Below are positions 15,991 through 26,582 of a stretch of 64,000 nucleotides of DNA, one piece after another. The stretch's first letter is position 1; each line of letters opens with the position of its first letter. The notes beneath the pieces were generated by a model that did not search any database, had not been told where the DNA came from, and was given only the letters and a program-made list of their open reading frames with translations. Source of the DNA: Opitutales bacterium (lineage in GTDB: Bacteria; Verrucomicrobiota; Verrucomicrobiia; Opitutales; JABSRG01); assembly GCA_013215165.1 (NCBI GenBank), contig JABSRG010000004.1, forward strand, positions 1 to 64,000. The letters run 5' to 3'. The position numbers and the translations under genes were made by a program.

Positions 15991-17055
15991 ATGGCTCATG
16001 TAAACGACGTCCATATTGTCTCAACCGATCCCCTTCTCGAACCTGCACAGCTTCGTGAGAAGATTCCCACGACGGAGAAGGAGAAAGCATTTATCCACAA
16101 ATCACGCGAGACGATTCACAACATTATATTTGGCGACGACCCGCGTGAACTCGTCGTGATTGGCCCGTGCTCGATCCATGATCCAGAAGCAGGCTACGAT
16201 TATGCACGCCGTCTGAAAGCGCTCGCGGATGAGTGTTCAGACCAGATCTATGTGGTCATGCGGGTTTATTTTGAAAAACCCAGGACAACCGTTGGCTGGA
16301 AGGGTCTGATCATGGATCCCCACCTCGACGGTAGCTGCGATTTGAACCAAGGTCTCGGCTTGGCGCGGGAGGTTTTGAAATCAGTCATCGAAATCGGACT
16401 ACCAACCGCAACCGAGCTTCTGGATCCAATCACTCCGCAATACATTGCCGATCTAATCAGCTGGTCTGCTATCGGTGCCCGGACCACCGAGTCTCAAACT
16501 CATCGCCAAATGGCCTCGGGCTTGTCGATGCCAGTCGGATTTAAGAACTCCACCGAGGGCAACATCACACCGGCGATTAATGCCATTAATGCAGCCAGTA
16601 AAGAGCAGACTTTTCTAGGGGTCGATTTAGCGGGCAGAGCAGCAGCAGTCACCACGAAGGGTAATCCTGACTGCCACCTCATCCTAAGGGGGGGGAGTAG
16701 CGGTCCGAACTACTCAGCCAAGTATGTCAAAGACTCAGCGGCTAAATTAGCCCAAGCTGGGCTGATACCGGCCATCATGGTGGATGCCTCCCATGCGAAT
16801 TCATCAAAAGATCCGTCCCGCCAACCAGTTGTAATCGAAGACGTCTGCAAACAAATCGCTAACGGTGAGGAATCCATCATTGGCATTATGGTCGAGAGTA
16901 ATATCCACGCAGGCAATCAGGCATTTCCGCAGCCTAAAGAAGACCTCAAATATGGTGTGTCCATTACCGACGGCTGCATTGACTGGGAAACGACAGAGAC
17001 GATGTTGCGAGACTTTCACCAAACCTTGAAACAAAGGAATACAGCAGTCAGTTAG
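15991..17055 (+). CDS. aroG: 3-deoxy-7-phosphoheptulonate (DAHP) synthase, class I
   Basis: A 354-residue type I-alpha DAHP synthase that joins phosphoenolpyruvate and erythrose 4-phosphate at the entry of the shikimate pathway. Conserved blocks: VVIGPCSIHDPEAGYDYARR, MRVYFEKPRTTVGWKG (PEP and E4P binding, metal Cys in GPCS), IGARTTESQTHRQMASG, and MVDASHANSSKDPSRQP (metal His). Length and N-terminus match feedback-sensitive AroF/G/H enzymes, but which aromatic amino acid regulates it cannot be said. It stands as a single gene. Confidence 0.95.
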   Translation: MAHVNDVHIVSTDPLLEPAQLREKIPTTEKEKAFIHKSRETIHNIIFGDDPRELVVIGPCSIHDPEAGYDYARRLKALADECSDQIYVVMRVYFEKPRTTVGWKGLIMDPHLDGSCDLNQGLGLAREVLKSVIEIGLPTATELLDPITPQYIADLISWSAIGARTTESQTHRQMASGLSMPVGFKNSTEGNITPAINAINAASKEQTFLGVDLAGRAAAVTTKGNPDCHLILRGGSSGPNYSAKYVKDSAAKLAQAGLIPAIMVDASHANSSKDPSRQPVVIEDVCKQIANGEESIIGIMVESNIHAGNQAFPQPKEDLKYGVSITDGCIDWETTETMLRDFHQTLKQRNTAVS

Positions 17056-17122
17056 TCTTTACCTAGGGGCGAGTCTTCACTGGCACGTCTTTTTTTAACA
17101 ACCACGCATCGACATCTGATCT

Positions 17123-18112
17123 ATGAAAGCACCCATCCGCATTGCAATTACGGGCGCCGCCGGCCAGATCGGCTACGCTCTCCTGTTCCGCCTCGCCTCA
17201 GGTGAAGTTTTCGGGAAAGACCAACCCATAGCGCTCAATTTAATCGAAATCCCGCCGGCGCTCGATGCCCTTAAAGGTGTCGCCATGGAGCTGGATGATT
17301 GTGCCTTCCCCTTGCTCGCTGAAATTGTGACCACAATAGATCTCGATGAAGGCTTCAAAGATGCGGACTGGGCTCTGCTCGTCGGAAGTGTCCCACGGAA
17401 AAAGGGTATGGAGCGTTCAGACCTCTTGGGCATCAACGGCAAAATTTTCACCGGACAGGGCGAAGCCATCGCACGCTCGGCAAAACCGACTGTCAAGACC
17501 CTGGTTGTGGGCAATCCCTGCAATACCAATGCATATATCGCGATGAAAAATGCTGTGGGCATCCCAAACACGCAGTTCTTCGCCATGACACGCCTCGATG
17601 AGAACCGCGCTAAAACTCAGCTCGCTCAAAAAGCGGGCGTTCCTGTAGCGTCTGTCAATCGCCTGTGCATTTGGGGCAACCACTCTGCTACTCAATATCC
17701 AGACTTCTATAACGCCCACATTAATGGAAGTCCTGCCGCGGAGGTCATTGCTGATGAGGCCTGGCTCAAAGAAACCTTCATCCCGACGGTCCAGAAACGC
17801 GGGGCGGCAATCATAGAAGCCCGTGGGGCCTCGAGCGCCGCCTCAGCCGCGAACGCTGCTCTCGACACCGTAAAATCGCTCGTGACGCCCACTCCGGAAG
17901 GCGATTGGCACGGTGTCGCTGTCATCTCCGACGGCAGCTATGGCACGGAAGCTGGCCTAATTATTTCACTGCCTATACGCACACATGCCGATCTGAGCTG
18001 GAGTGTCGTTGAAGGCCTAGAGATCAATGACTACAGCCGGGGAAAAATCGATGCTAGTGTGGCCGAATTAAAGGATGAAGCTCAGATGGTTGCTCATCTG
18101 ATCCAGAACTAG
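17123..18112 (+). CDS. mdh: malate dehydrogenase (NAD+)
   Basis: A 329-residue enzyme oxidising malate to oxaloacetate in the TCA cycle. [20 protein letters not shown] is the dinucleotide-binding fold; [18 protein letters not shown] holds substrate-binding Arg, and [13 protein letters not shown] the catalytic His. It belongs to the group resembling cytosolic eukaryotic MDH (GAAGQIGY form). Its promoter would lie in the 67 bases after aroG; only a weak hairpin follows its stop. Confidence 0.95.
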   Translation: MKAPIRIAITGAAGQIGYALLFRLASGEVFGKDQPIALNLIEIPPALDALKGVAMELDDCAFPLLAEIVTTIDLDEGFKDADWALLVGSVPRKKGMERSDLLGINGKIFTGQGEAIARSAKPTVKTLVVGNPCNTNAYIAMKNAVGIPNTQFFAMTRLDENRAKTQLAQKAGVPVASVNRLCIWGNHSATQYPDFYNAHINGSPAAEVIADEAWLKETFIPTVQKRGAAIIEARGASSAASAANAALDTVKSLVTPTPEGDWHGVAVISDGSYGTEAGLIISLPIRTHADLSWSVVEGLEINDYSRGKIDASVAELKDEAQMVAHLIQN

Positions 18113-18152
18113 GCAACGACAAATTTCAGCCGCGACCAACGGTCACGATAAT

Positions 18153-18875
18153 TTATTTCAAGCCAACCCAGTGTCCCACCAGGTTACGGCTTCCCGCGAT
18201 ACGTGGTGGAGCCAGGAATAGAAGTAAATGCTCATTTTCGCTCCGACGAAAATCATCAGAAAAGACCCAACGATAACCCGATTTCTGAAAGAAAAACTGA
18301 AACCCTACGCGACCGCGCAAACCGATGGGAGTGCCGGTGCTCAACCCAGGCTTTAGACTAATTTCGATGTCTTCTAGGGCGCGCTGCTCGATCGTACCGA
18401 GGAGATTTGCCCGGGTGGCATTATAGATGAAGAGCTTCCCGGAACTCAAATTTAGCGAGTCTAGGTTCAGATTGAAGAGTATCGCAGGTATGCGTTCGTC
18501 AGCGCCACGTCGGTTGCGCGAAACAATCACTACCAACTGCTCACGGGCATCCAAGAGTTGCTGCGCTGGATAGGTGTCTCTCGCCCCCTGACCGTCTGCT
18601 GAATTGGATAAGTATAGCCTATCTGGGCCAAAATAACTGAATACTGGCGAAGCTCCCGAAGTGCGCACGGGCACAGGGAGCCATTCAATAGAAAAGTCTC
18701 CGGCCTCAATCGCATTGGGTTTGTATTGCGCCATCCACAAAGGCTCCACACCCCCAAGACAGGCCAAACGAATCTGTGTTTCCACCGGGATATGGGCTGC
18801 TTCCTGACCTATCGCCGAGACCCCGCTGAGCAAAAATAGCACCGAGATCTTTATAGCTCTGATTCGTTTAACCAT
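18153..18875 (-). CDS. secreted protein of unknown function, partner of the gene upstream
   Basis: A 240-residue protein with a clear signal peptide (residues 1-24, MVKRIRAIKISVLFLLSGVS, cut near Ala-Ile-Gly-Gln). The mature part has no motif I recognise; it is mixed beta-rich sequence with a C-terminal aromatic segment (GFQFFFQKSGYRWVFSDD). Its start overlaps the end of the large pseudopilin-like gene by 25 bases, so the two are translationally coupled and likely act together at the cell envelope. Confidence 0.65.
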   Translation of the reverse strand: MVKRIRAIKISVLFLLSGVSAIGQEAAHIPVETQIRLACLGGVEPLWMAQYKPNAIEAGDFSIEWLPVPVRTSGASPVFSYFGPDRLYLSNSADGQGARDTYPAQQLLDAREQLVVIVSRNRRGADERIPAILFNLNLDSLNLSSGKLFIYNATRANLLGTIEQRALEDIEISLKPGLSTGTPIGLRGRVGFQFFFQKSGYRWVFSDDFRRSENEHLLLFLAPPRIAGSRNLVGHWVGLK

Positions 18876-21838
18876 CGAAAAGAAACCATCTCAAATTTAC
18901 GCTGATCCGTCATACCCGTGCCTCCGATATCGACCACATCTGGCAGGCGCTGGATCACCGCTTCGCACCAAGCTTCGGTATAACCATCGCTATCGAATTG
19001 ACTTTCTGAGCGCCCATAAGCCCGGACTCTGAATGTATCGCCACGCACACTGAGAATCGGTGCCAATACAGTCATCAAATCAGAGGGAAGCACCCAGGCA
19101 GGCAAACGCTCGTCAACCGTCTGTACCTCCCAGCCGTTGTCATCGCACGGCTGCTGGCGAAGTTCCGGCACCGATGCAATTGCTCGCTCGAGTAGCGAAT
19201 TGCCCTCCTCGTCTACATCATTGATTAAGCGCTCCAGACTTACGATGGGCTCGTCTAGGGACCTGAGCTCATCAACGATTGCAGACGCCAAACCCGACAG
19301 AAGAGACGTATCCCCCATCTGAAAATCATTCGACATCACACCACTATGCCTCTGGCGCGCGGCGATAAATTGCCAGCCATATTGGAAAAACTGAGACGGT
19401 GGAACGTCGTGCTTAGATCTAAAACTATCTAAATCTCTACCAAGCCAAGCAGCCTGGCTGAATGAAAAGCGACCCAACGCCGGAGGGACCCGCCCTGAGC
19501 TGTGGACAGCGGTATCGTCTTCATTGTCGTCGTACGTCGAATCTGGGACCATATAGGTCAATGACTCGCTCAAAGCGACAGCCAACATGGTTGCCCATGC
19601 GCGTGCACTGAGTGAATTCACATTAAACCTGCCTGAGACCATTAAGGTGTCGTTGGCTAGTGGGACGTTGTCTGCCTGTAGAGTGAGTGCCCGCATCGCA
19701 GGATGCATGCGAAAATCAGAATTAGCGGCATCCACGCCCACCTGCTGACCAGAAAAGAAGTGAGTGTCGAATACGCTATTTTTCTCATTACCCCAGGAGT
19801 TACCCACTGCAAAAGGTGCTTTGCCGTGTACGACCACATGCTGCAACTCTCCAATCGACAAGAGCGCGCGTGTCGGAATATCGAACAAAGGTGAGTCCAC
19901 CTCAGGGCTATTATGGCGCCGATTACCGGCACTCAAAACACGCTCAAATATCGAGTCATCCGGTTCAGACGCGCTGAGAGCCAAGGTGTTTGGACTCAGG
20001 TCCGGGGAGTAACCTGTCGATTCTTTGGTGGTATAACCCATCTCGGGCAAATCGCCAAATTCGTGATGAAGGCCACGCGGCTCGTGTAGTCGCATCCAAT
20101 CCGACGCATTTAGGTCTATGGTGTGGGATCTCTCAAACTTGCGTGCTTGAAATGTAATGAAACGGCGGTCCCATCGTGCTTCCGTTGCTGCTGTATCCGC
20201 CGCGTCCCATTCGAAATCGTCGAGTCGTGCCAGAACCGCACCATCTGACTTTCGTCTCAACACAAACGTTAGTGAAGACGCAGGGACACGGTATCGAATT
20301 GAATCATAATCGCCGCTATCCGGAAATGCCACCCCTGGCACAGCAGGCAGATGTAGCCGTGTGGCATTAGATGACTTCGTCCCAAATACCCCATAGCCTT
20401 CGGCTGGTGTCGCACGTGTCGTATTGTTACGGCCGACCCAATACTTCACGCGGCCCCCACCCCAGTATTTCGCATCGAAACAATCCTCAGCGACTTTGCT
20501 GGCATGCGGGTCTACCACAAAAGCGAGATCGACTTTGATTCCCTGTCCCTCGCTCAAGTCTTCTCCAAAGGTCTCAATCGGACTCATTGTAAAGGCAGGA
20601 AGATCCACCTCATCTTTGACACAGAGCACTTCGATATCCGGCACACCATAGACCTCCAACGTCATCTCTTCTGGCTCAATTATTTGAGCATAGGGGTTCC
20701 AGAGCTCCAATACCGTGCGCATACTCAAATATGCAGTCCTATCGGAGGCATTGTTGGGTGCCGGCGAGAACTGGAAGCCTACATCCGTAATGACAGGCGC
20801 AAGCACATGGACAAACTCTCCATCCTCAGGATCTGTAGGATTATAAGGCTGTATGCGAAAAAAACGCCGCGGATCATCTTCGGACTGGATCAAGTCGTGA
20901 TCTGGATCTGGTGGAACGATGTAGCTTTTGTGATCTAGCCATGCCCGAAGCCCCGGCCCCAACGAATCGGCATCTAGAGACAAATCCGTCTTTAATCCAA
21001 AAGTCCCATCAGTCCGCGACAGCACCCCCAAACTCTGCACGGTGAGCTCCTGGGTGGAGTAACTCACATACAAGCCGAGTGCCCTTGGCGTCGGCGACAT
21101 GTTAAGAAATTTCAGATCTTGGACTTTTTGAAGAAACTGAGCGTCTGGACCCGCCACAGCATCGATAACCGGAAAATCCCCACCGTCCCAATGCTCATTG
21201 GCCAGTTGGAAATAATAGCCCACACTCCGTCCAGGATTCTGAAATAAGTCTGCGTGAACTCCCTCATATGCGGTAGATTCTGCAAACGCGCCACGCCCCA
21301 AAAATATCTGGGCCTTTGTCGCTTCGTCGGAAACATGCCAAGCATAGCCACCACCCTCCATTTCCTGGAATGGCACATCGACATCGTCTAAGCCCAGAGA
21401 CGCTTCACCCTGCTCAATCAGAACACTCGAACCAATCGCCTCAGCAGACTGACCCGAGACCATCCACTGCTGAAATACCGGACTCTCTGGAACGGAAGTG
21501 TCCCACACAGATAACCACCCATGGGTGCTGTTGCCGCGGTTCTCCAGGTTATCATCGTTTCCGTAACCGACACGCGTCGCACGCGCATCGTGACCTAAAT
21601 TACGACTCAGCTCCCCAACGGCAATCTGCATGGCTAGACGCGCATGCTGCCGGGCGGATCGCTGGCTTTCCTTGACAGATGTTTCTCTCAATTCGTGGGT
21701 CACCAAAACCGCCATTGAAGACAATAAAACGGTGAAAAAAGCCACCAAGAGCAGACAAGCGATGAGAGCAAAACCAGTCGGCCGCGAACAACGAATACCG
21801 GGTAATTCACCTGTAAAATCTCTTGGAAACCTAAACAT
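18851..21838 (-). CDS. large pseudopilin-like protein, Verru_Chthon cassette A-type
   Basis: A 995-residue protein with an N-terminal pilin-like helix: RPTGFALIACLLLVAFFTVL at about residues 19-38, preceded by basic residues as in a prepilin leader. The usual Glu at position 5 of mature pilins is Ala/Cys here. A polar helix follows (QRSARQHARLAMQIAVGELS), then a long extracytoplasmic body rich in Asp, Ser and Trp. Length and opening match my recollection of the Verru_Chthon cassette protein A family of Verrucomicrobiota. The usual B, C and D cassette partners are not adjacent; instead a secreted 240-residue protein follows. Confidence 0.65.
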   Translation of the reverse strand: MFRFPRDFTGELPGIRCSRPTGFALIACLLLVAFFTVLLSSMAVLVTHELRETSVKESQRSARQHARLAMQIAVGELSRNLGHDARATRVGYGNDDNLENRGNSTHGWLSVWDTSVPESPVFQQWMVSGQSAEAIGSSVLIEQGEASLGLDDVDVPFQEMEGGGYAWHVSDEATKAQIFLGRGAFAESTAYEGVHADLFQNPGRSVGYYFQLANEHWDGGDFPVIDAVAGPDAQFLQKVQDLKFLNMSPTPRALGLYVSYSTQELTVQSLGVLSRTDGTFGLKTDLSLDADSLGPGLRAWLDHKSYIVPPDPDHDLIQSEDDPRRFFRIQPYNPTDPEDGEFVHVLAPVITDVGFQFSPAPNNASDRTAYLSMRTVLELWNPYAQIIEPEEMTLEVYGVPDIEVLCVKDEVDLPAFTMSPIETFGEDLSEGQGIKVDLAFVVDPHASKVAEDCFDAKYWGGGRVKYWVGRNNTTRATPAEGYGVFGTKSSNATRLHLPAVPGVAFPDSGDYDSIRYRVPASSLTFVLRRKSDGAVLARLDDFEWDAADTAATEARWDRRFITFQARKFERSHTIDLNASDWMRLHEPRGLHHEFGDLPEMGYTTKESTGYSPDLSPNTLALSASEPDDSIFERVLSAGNRRHNSPEVDSPLFDIPTRALLSIGELQHVVVHGKAPFAVGNSWGNEKNSVFDTHFFSGQQVGVDAANSDFRMHPAMRALTLQADNVPLANDTLMVSGRFNVNSLSARAWATMLAVALSESLTYMVPDSTYDDNEDDTAVHSSGRVPPALGRFSFSQAAWLGRDLDSFRSKHDVPPSQFFQYGWQFIAARQRHSGVMSNDFQMGDTSLLSGLASAIVDELRSLDEPIVSLERLINDVDEEGNSLLERAIASVPELRQQPCDDNGWEVQTVDERLPAWVLPSDLMTVLAPILSVRGDTFRVRAYGRSESQFDSDGYTEAWCEAVIQRLPDVVDIGGTGMTDQRKFEMVSFRWLNESEL

Positions 21839-21996
21839 TGAGTAAACTTAGAGTGATTGTGAGGAAGCAACATGCATTCCCAAAATCATCCGAGCGAAAT
21901 CAAATCTTTCTGTTGAGTGATTTGATTCACATAATTTGACATGTGGAACCAAGTAGTTGAAAACCCGGTCGAGTTGGACTCACATTTCCGGTAATT

Positions 21997-23472
21997 ATGA
22001 GTCGAACGATCGTCCTTAAAAAATTCTATCTCTTACTCGTCGCGCTACCGTTGGTAGCATGCACAGCTCAGACGCCAGACGCTGAAGCCGAAGGCTCTAA
22101 GGGGTTGATCGATATTCCGATGGATACGTCCGAGATCGACCGCAGCGACATACGTTTCAGCTATGCGCCCATGTTGAAGGCGGCAACGGAAGCTGTCGTC
22201 TCGGTGCATACATCGCGCATTGTGGTCACACGCAATAGCGGCCGCAGTCCGATGCAAGACCTACTACGGCGATTCTATGGCATCCCCATTCCCGATTCCA
22301 GCGAGACCATCGAGCGCCGACTTCCGAATGGGCTCGGTTCAGGCGTCATCGTGGACCCCTCGGGCATCATCATCACCAATTACCATGTGATTTCCGTCAA
22401 CCGCTCCGAGCGCCTGGCCGACGAGATTTTGGTTCAGCTCAATGATGGGAGAGAATTTGAAGCGGAAGTCATTGGCGGTGATCGTGACACAGATCTAGCG
22501 GTGCTTAAAATAGACGCGGAAGCCCTACCATCATTGCCGATGGCCAACAGCGATGCCCTTCAAGTCGGCGATGTTGTGTTCGCCGTTGGAAACCCGTTGG
22601 GAGTCGGCTTGACTGTCACTCAAGGTATCGTCTCCGCCACCGGACGTTCTGATCTGCAAATCATTGGCGAACGCTCTTACGAAAATTTCATCCAGACCGA
22701 TGCATCGATCAACCCAGGCAACTCAGGAGGGGCTCTGGTTGACGCCCAAGGCCGTCTCATCGGTATCAATACGGCCATTCTGTCTCGCACCGGAGGTAAC
22801 ATCGGAATCGGATTCGCCATCCCTTCAGTCTTAGCTCGAAACATCGCACTCTCCCTAGTAAATTTCGGAGAAATTCAGCGCGGATTCCTCGGAGTGAGCC
22901 TGGACGATTTAGACCAGGCGTTGGCGGAGTCTTTTGGCGGCATCGCCTACCGCGGCGCACTTATCCAATATGTCGAAGACGACACCCCGGCGGCCCAAGC
23001 TGGACTGAAACGCGGGGACATCGTAACACATCTAAACGGCATGCCGATATCCGGTGACGAGGACTTGCGCTCCCGAATAGCAAGTCGATTGCCGGGGACC
23101 GAAATCATATTAAAGGTGGTGCGTGACGGAGACACCATCGATGTCCCCGTTATGCTGGGGGATCTTTCAGAACGTATCGCTCAAGCTTCTACCAGCGCTG
23201 AACTGCTCGACGGCGTCACGGCAGAATTTGTCGATGACGCCCTCCGCGAAGAATTTGGTATCGATGAGGAAGTCAGCGGTATTTTCATCCGGCAAATCGA
23301 GACCAGCTCACCATACGTGCGCTCGATGAGTGCGGGAATCATCATTTTGGAAATCAACGGGCAAGCAACCACGTCTGTCGCACAGGCGCGGGACCTCTTC
23401 AGATCCGGGATCAATCGGCTCTACGTCCAAGCAGGCGATAGCTACGGCTTTATTGCTATTCGTGTGCCATAG
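21997..23472 (+). CDS. HtrA/DegP-family serine protease, lipoprotein form
   Basis: A 491-residue envelope protease. The first 22 residues are a lipoprotein signal with lipobox LVAC (Cys22), so it should be membrane-anchored, unlike soluble DegP. The trypsin-like domain has the full triad: His130 (ITNYHV), Asp166 (RDTDLAV) and Ser243 (PGNSGGALV). Two PDZ-like domains follow (about 290-385, starting with RGFLGVSL, and 400-490); the second is less regular. It probably degrades or refolds damaged envelope proteins. It is transcribed divergently from the Verru_Chthon-type genes. Confidence 0.92.
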   Translation: MSRTIVLKKFYLLLVALPLVACTAQTPDAEAEGSKGLIDIPMDTSEIDRSDIRFSYAPMLKAATEAVVSVHTSRIVVTRNSGRSPMQDLLRRFYGIPIPDSSETIERRLPNGLGSGVIVDPSGIIITNYHVISVNRSERLADEILVQLNDGREFEAEVIGGDRDTDLAVLKIDAEALPSLPMANSDALQVGDVVFAVGNPLGVGLTVTQGIVSATGRSDLQIIGERSYENFIQTDASINPGNSGGALVDAQGRLIGINTAILSRTGGNIGIGFAIPSVLARNIALSLVNFGEIQRGFLGVSLDDLDQALAESFGGIAYRGALIQYVEDDTPAAQAGLKRGDIVTHLNGMPISGDEDLRSRIASRLPGTEIILKVVRDGDTIDVPVMLGDLSERIAQASTSAELLDGVTAEFVDDALREEFGIDEEVSGIFIRQIETSSPYVRSMSAGIIILEINGQATTSVAQARDLFRSGINRLYVQAGDSYGFIAIRVP

Positions 23473-23484
23473 AGTAATCGCGAT

Positions 23485-23506
23485 GGGTCGCGTCGAAGCG
23501 TGACCC
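23485..23506. terminator. hairpin in a convergent gene gap, possible terminator
   Basis: GGGTCGCG (23485-23492) pairs with CGTGACCC (23499-23506), one G-T pair, six-base loop. It sits between the converging htrA and GH13 genes. There is no T-tract, so this is only a candidate. Confidence 0.3.
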
Positions 23507-23558
23507 TCCAAGTGTAGATATCTAGCCCTCTCGGCTTTGTTCAGCCGGGTCCCACCAC

Positions 23559-25304
23559 TTACTTCCGTGGCACCAACCACATCGCCTGATAGGGATCCAA
23601 TACAACACCCTTTTTACCGGAGCCTAGCGTCTTGCCAGACAAGATGTCGTAGAAGTTTTTCGTATCCTTTAGCAGCGGTGTAGACTGTGGATTGGAAATA
23701 GTCTGCGGCTCGTGAGTGAAATTGTAGATACAGATAATCACCTCTGACTCATCGGGCGAGACGCGTGTCAGACCAAAGAGTTTAGGGCCAAGATCGTGAA
23801 TAATCATAGCCCCATCTGGATGAAAGGCTGGATGACTTGCTCGACGGCGTAGGAGTTTGGTCATCAGGCCAAATATCCGGCATTGTGCATTCTCTGCATC
23901 ACTGATGATTTCAGTCAACTCGCCGATTTTATACTGACGGCGATTGAGCGTCCGATTCCGCTGCGTTTCGGCAAAGCCTTCGTGCCAGTTTGGCGTACCA
24001 AGCAAAGTGTGGATGTAGACCGCTGGCATGCCTCGGAAGCTCAATGCGAGCGCCTGAGAACAAATTAGACGCCGAATGCCGAGTTCTGCGTCGGAGTCTG
24101 ATAGCATCGACACATAGGTAATGTTCAGCTCATACGGAAGCTGGGTACCATCACCCAAGCTTCGATAGGACACTTTACCCCCCTTCTGCTCCACCTGTTC
24201 CACCAAGAAGTCTAGCTCCTCATCCGGCACTAGGCCAGATATAGGCCGCACACCGATACCATCGTGACTCGCAGTAAAATTAAAATAAGTGCAGCCCTTG
24301 GGAGGCAGAGATAAATTACTGGCCCACCGTGTCAGATAAGTCGAGTCGTTGCGCAACAAGCCGTGCACCAGTAGTGGAGGCAGGCTAAAGTTATAGACCA
24401 TGTGCGCTTCGTTTCCAGCGCCAAAGTAACTGATGTTTTCCTCATGGGGGACATTAGTCTCGGTAAGCAGGAGTACATTCGGAGCGAGCGCATCTACAAT
24501 GTCGCGGAAGAGTTGGATAACTTCGTGTGTCTCCGGCAGGTGGATGCAGGACGTCCCCATCTTCTTCCAAAGAAATGCCACAGCATCCAGACGCAGGACC
24601 CGCACACCTTTGGAAATGTAGAGAAAGAGAATGTCCAGAAACTCGAAAAACACCTCAGGGTTTTGCCAATTCAGATCGACTTGATCGGCACTAAAGGTGG
24701 TCCAAACATGCGACTCGCCATCACGAGTTGAAGTGGCGGTGAGCAAGGGGGATGTGCGCGGACGCACGACCGAACTAAGATCCGTATCCGGATCGAGGGT
24801 CAGAAAATAGTGGCGTGCAGGCTGAATGCCCTGAACGAAATCCTTAAACCAGCTACTCTGGCCAGAGCAGTGATTCAGGACGAAATCGAATGCGAGATCG
24901 AAGCTTTGTCCCAACTGCTCAACATCTCGCCAGTTCCCGTTTTCGTCAGCAACCTCACGGTAATCAATCACCGAGAAACCATCATCGGATGACCAGGGAA
25001 AAAATGGCAGTAAATGGATGATAGGCGTGGCGCCCTTCAGCTCACTTTCCGCAAATTTGCGCAGCACCTGGAGCGGCGTCTCTTTTCCATCATCGGAGAC
25101 CAAAGTATTGGCATACGTAATGAGGGCCACGTCCGTCTCATTCCAACGCGTCTTCGGCGCTGGCGGGACATTAAGACCTACGCCATAACGCCCGATCATC
25201 ATGAAGAAACGTTCCTCCAAGCCGTCGGCTTGGTTGCCATAGATTTTGTGGAAACGCTTGCGAATGCGGGAGAGCTGTTTCTGAGAGAAGAGCTTGATAA
25301 TCAT
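23559..25304 (-). CDS. GH13 subfamily 18 sugar phosphorylase (sucrose phosphorylase-like)
   Basis: A 581-residue alpha-amylase-fold enzyme of the sucrose/glucosylglycerate phosphorylase type. HLLPFFPWSSDDGFSVIDY is the hallmark of this subfamily; FDFVLNHCSGQSSWF, the nucleophile Asp in VLRLDAVAFLWKK, the acid/base Glu in LLLTETNVPH and the transition-state stabiliser in FTASHDGIGVRP are all present. These enzymes cleave alpha-glucosides with phosphate, giving glucose 1-phosphate. Members act on sucrose, sucrose 6-phosphate, glucosylglycerate or glucosylglycerol; which one applies cannot be read directly. It is followed upstream by a GT4 gene 18 bases away. Confidence 0.85.
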   Translation of the reverse strand: MIIKLFSQKQLSRIRKRFHKIYGNQADGLEERFFMMIGRYGVGLNVPPAPKTRWNETDVALITYANTLVSDDGKETPLQVLRKFAESELKGATPIIHLLPFFPWSSDDGFSVIDYREVADENGNWRDVEQLGQSFDLAFDFVLNHCSGQSSWFKDFVQGIQPARHYFLTLDPDTDLSSVVRPRTSPLLTATSTRDGESHVWTTFSADQVDLNWQNPEVFFEFLDILFLYISKGVRVLRLDAVAFLWKKMGTSCIHLPETHEVIQLFRDIVDALAPNVLLLTETNVPHEENISYFGAGNEAHMVYNFSLPPLLVHGLLRNDSTYLTRWASNLSLPPKGCTYFNFTASHDGIGVRPISGLVPDEELDFLVEQVEQKGGKVSYRSLGDGTQLPYELNITYVSMLSDSDAELGIRRLICSQALALSFRGMPAVYIHTLLGTPNWHEGFAETQRNRTLNRRQYKIGELTEIISDAENAQCRIFGLMTKLLRRRASHPAFHPDGAMIIHDLGPKLFGLTRVSPDESEVIICIYNFTHEPQTISNPQSTPLLKDTKNFYDILSGKTLGSGKKGVVLDPYQAMWLVPRK

Positions 25305-25322
25305 AACAATTCGTTGGGGAAA

Positions 25323-26582
25323 TTAATATCCAGTCAAACTACCAATCACGGTGCGGAGGATGCGGCGCAGTACGCTGTAGCTATAAAAGCGGCGCGCCAC
25401 CTTGTAGTTGTGCATCACCATCTCAGCGCGGTACTGGTGATCGTTGAGGACTCGATTGACCTCGTTGAGCAGGTGCTGCGTGACAAATCCATCCATCTCC
25501 ATGAGTCGGAAGCCCTTCGGTTCGATATCCTGAATATAGATGGAATAGCGGTTAATTAGGACGGGCTTTAGAAAATAAATCGCCTCTAACAAAGCGTTAC
25601 CGAAGCCCTCATAGGTGCTGGGGTAAGTCACCAAGTCCGCATGAGGATAAATGTCCCAAAGCGTATAAATCTTTTTGCCTTCCGCATCAAATTGGCGGAC
25701 TTCCCCCACCCGAGTCGACACGAAGCGTAGATCAACATTTTCCTGGCGAGCGAGTTCCACCAATAGGTTTTTATATTCCATCCCCTCATCACCCGCATCG
25801 TGAGAAATCACAAGCTTACAGCGCGGATCATTCAGCATAGATACCATCTTAATCGCGTGCTCGATACCTTTGCGCGGCACGATCCGCGTAGGCTGAAGGA
25901 TCAGGAAATCATCCTTGGTCAGCCCAATCTCTTCGCGAAAGTCAGAAGTATAAGGATCGACCACCTCCTCTGGTGGATTGTCGAAGTCGAATACGTTTGG
26001 AACGAGAAAAGCAGACGCCCCTTTCCGAAATGATAACTGTTCCTGGGCTGCTTGATTAATCACCACGTGGCGAATATTCGGCAAGCAAGCAGGGAATGCC
26101 ATATCGAGATAGTCTTGAATTGCTCCCACACTAAAACGCGTCCGCTCCCAATAAAAATCGTGGTGGTGAGCAATGGCAGGCATGTTGGTCTCAGCTAGAA
26201 ACTCTGTCACTGCGATGCCCAAAGGCACGTGCATCGGGATCGCCAGAATATTCTGCGGCACAAGGATATCGATTTTGTGGTATTCAACAAAACGATAGAG
26301 CGAGTCTTTCAGGTAATTAGCCAGTTCTCGAATGCGTCGCGTCACGAGACGATCTCGTTGAGAAACGCCCCAGATACGGTCATTAATCCACTTCACCTCC
26401 GGATGCCTAAAATAGGCCTCTGGCACGCAGAAGCTGAGTCCTGGCGAACGATCATTACGGCCGCTATACCAATAGCTGACATGACGATCATCCCACAGGA
26501 CCTCGGCCCATTTAGCGCTCTCTAGCGACACACCGTCTGATCCGGCAAAGCGTGTTGATACAAATCCAATGTTTTTAGGCAT
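25323..26582 (-). CDS. GT4 family glycosyltransferase paired with a GH13_18 phosphorylase
   Basis: A 419-residue GT-B enzyme. It opens [20 protein letters not shown], has [13 protein letters not shown] at the domain boundary, [16 protein letters not shown] at the start of the nucleotide-sugar domain and [16 protein letters not shown] as the E-x7-E motif. It precedes the phosphorylase by 18 bases on the same strand, so the two form an operon. Combination with a GH13_18 enzyme suggests synthesis and recycling of a small alpha-glucoside such as a glucosylglycerate-type compatible solute; this is inference from context. Confidence 0.8.
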   Translation of the reverse strand: MPKNIGFVSTRFAGSDGVSLESAKWAEVLWDDRHVSYWYSGRNDRSPGLSFCVPEAYFRHPEVKWINDRIWGVSQRDRLVTRRIRELANYLKDSLYRFVEYHKIDILVPQNILAIPMHVPLGIAVTEFLAETNMPAIAHHHDFYWERTRFSVGAIQDYLDMAFPACLPNIRHVVINQAAQEQLSFRKGASAFLVPNVFDFDNPPEEVVDPYTSDFREEIGLTKDDFLILQPTRIVPRKGIEHAIKMVSMLNDPRCKLVISHDAGDEGMEYKNLLVELARQENVDLRFVSTRVGEVRQFDAEGKKIYTLWDIYPHADLVTYPSTYEGFGNALLEAIYFLKPVLINRYSIYIQDIEPKGFRLMEMDGFVTQHLLNEVNRVLNDHQYRAEMVMHNYKVARRFYSYSVLRRILRTVIGSLTGY

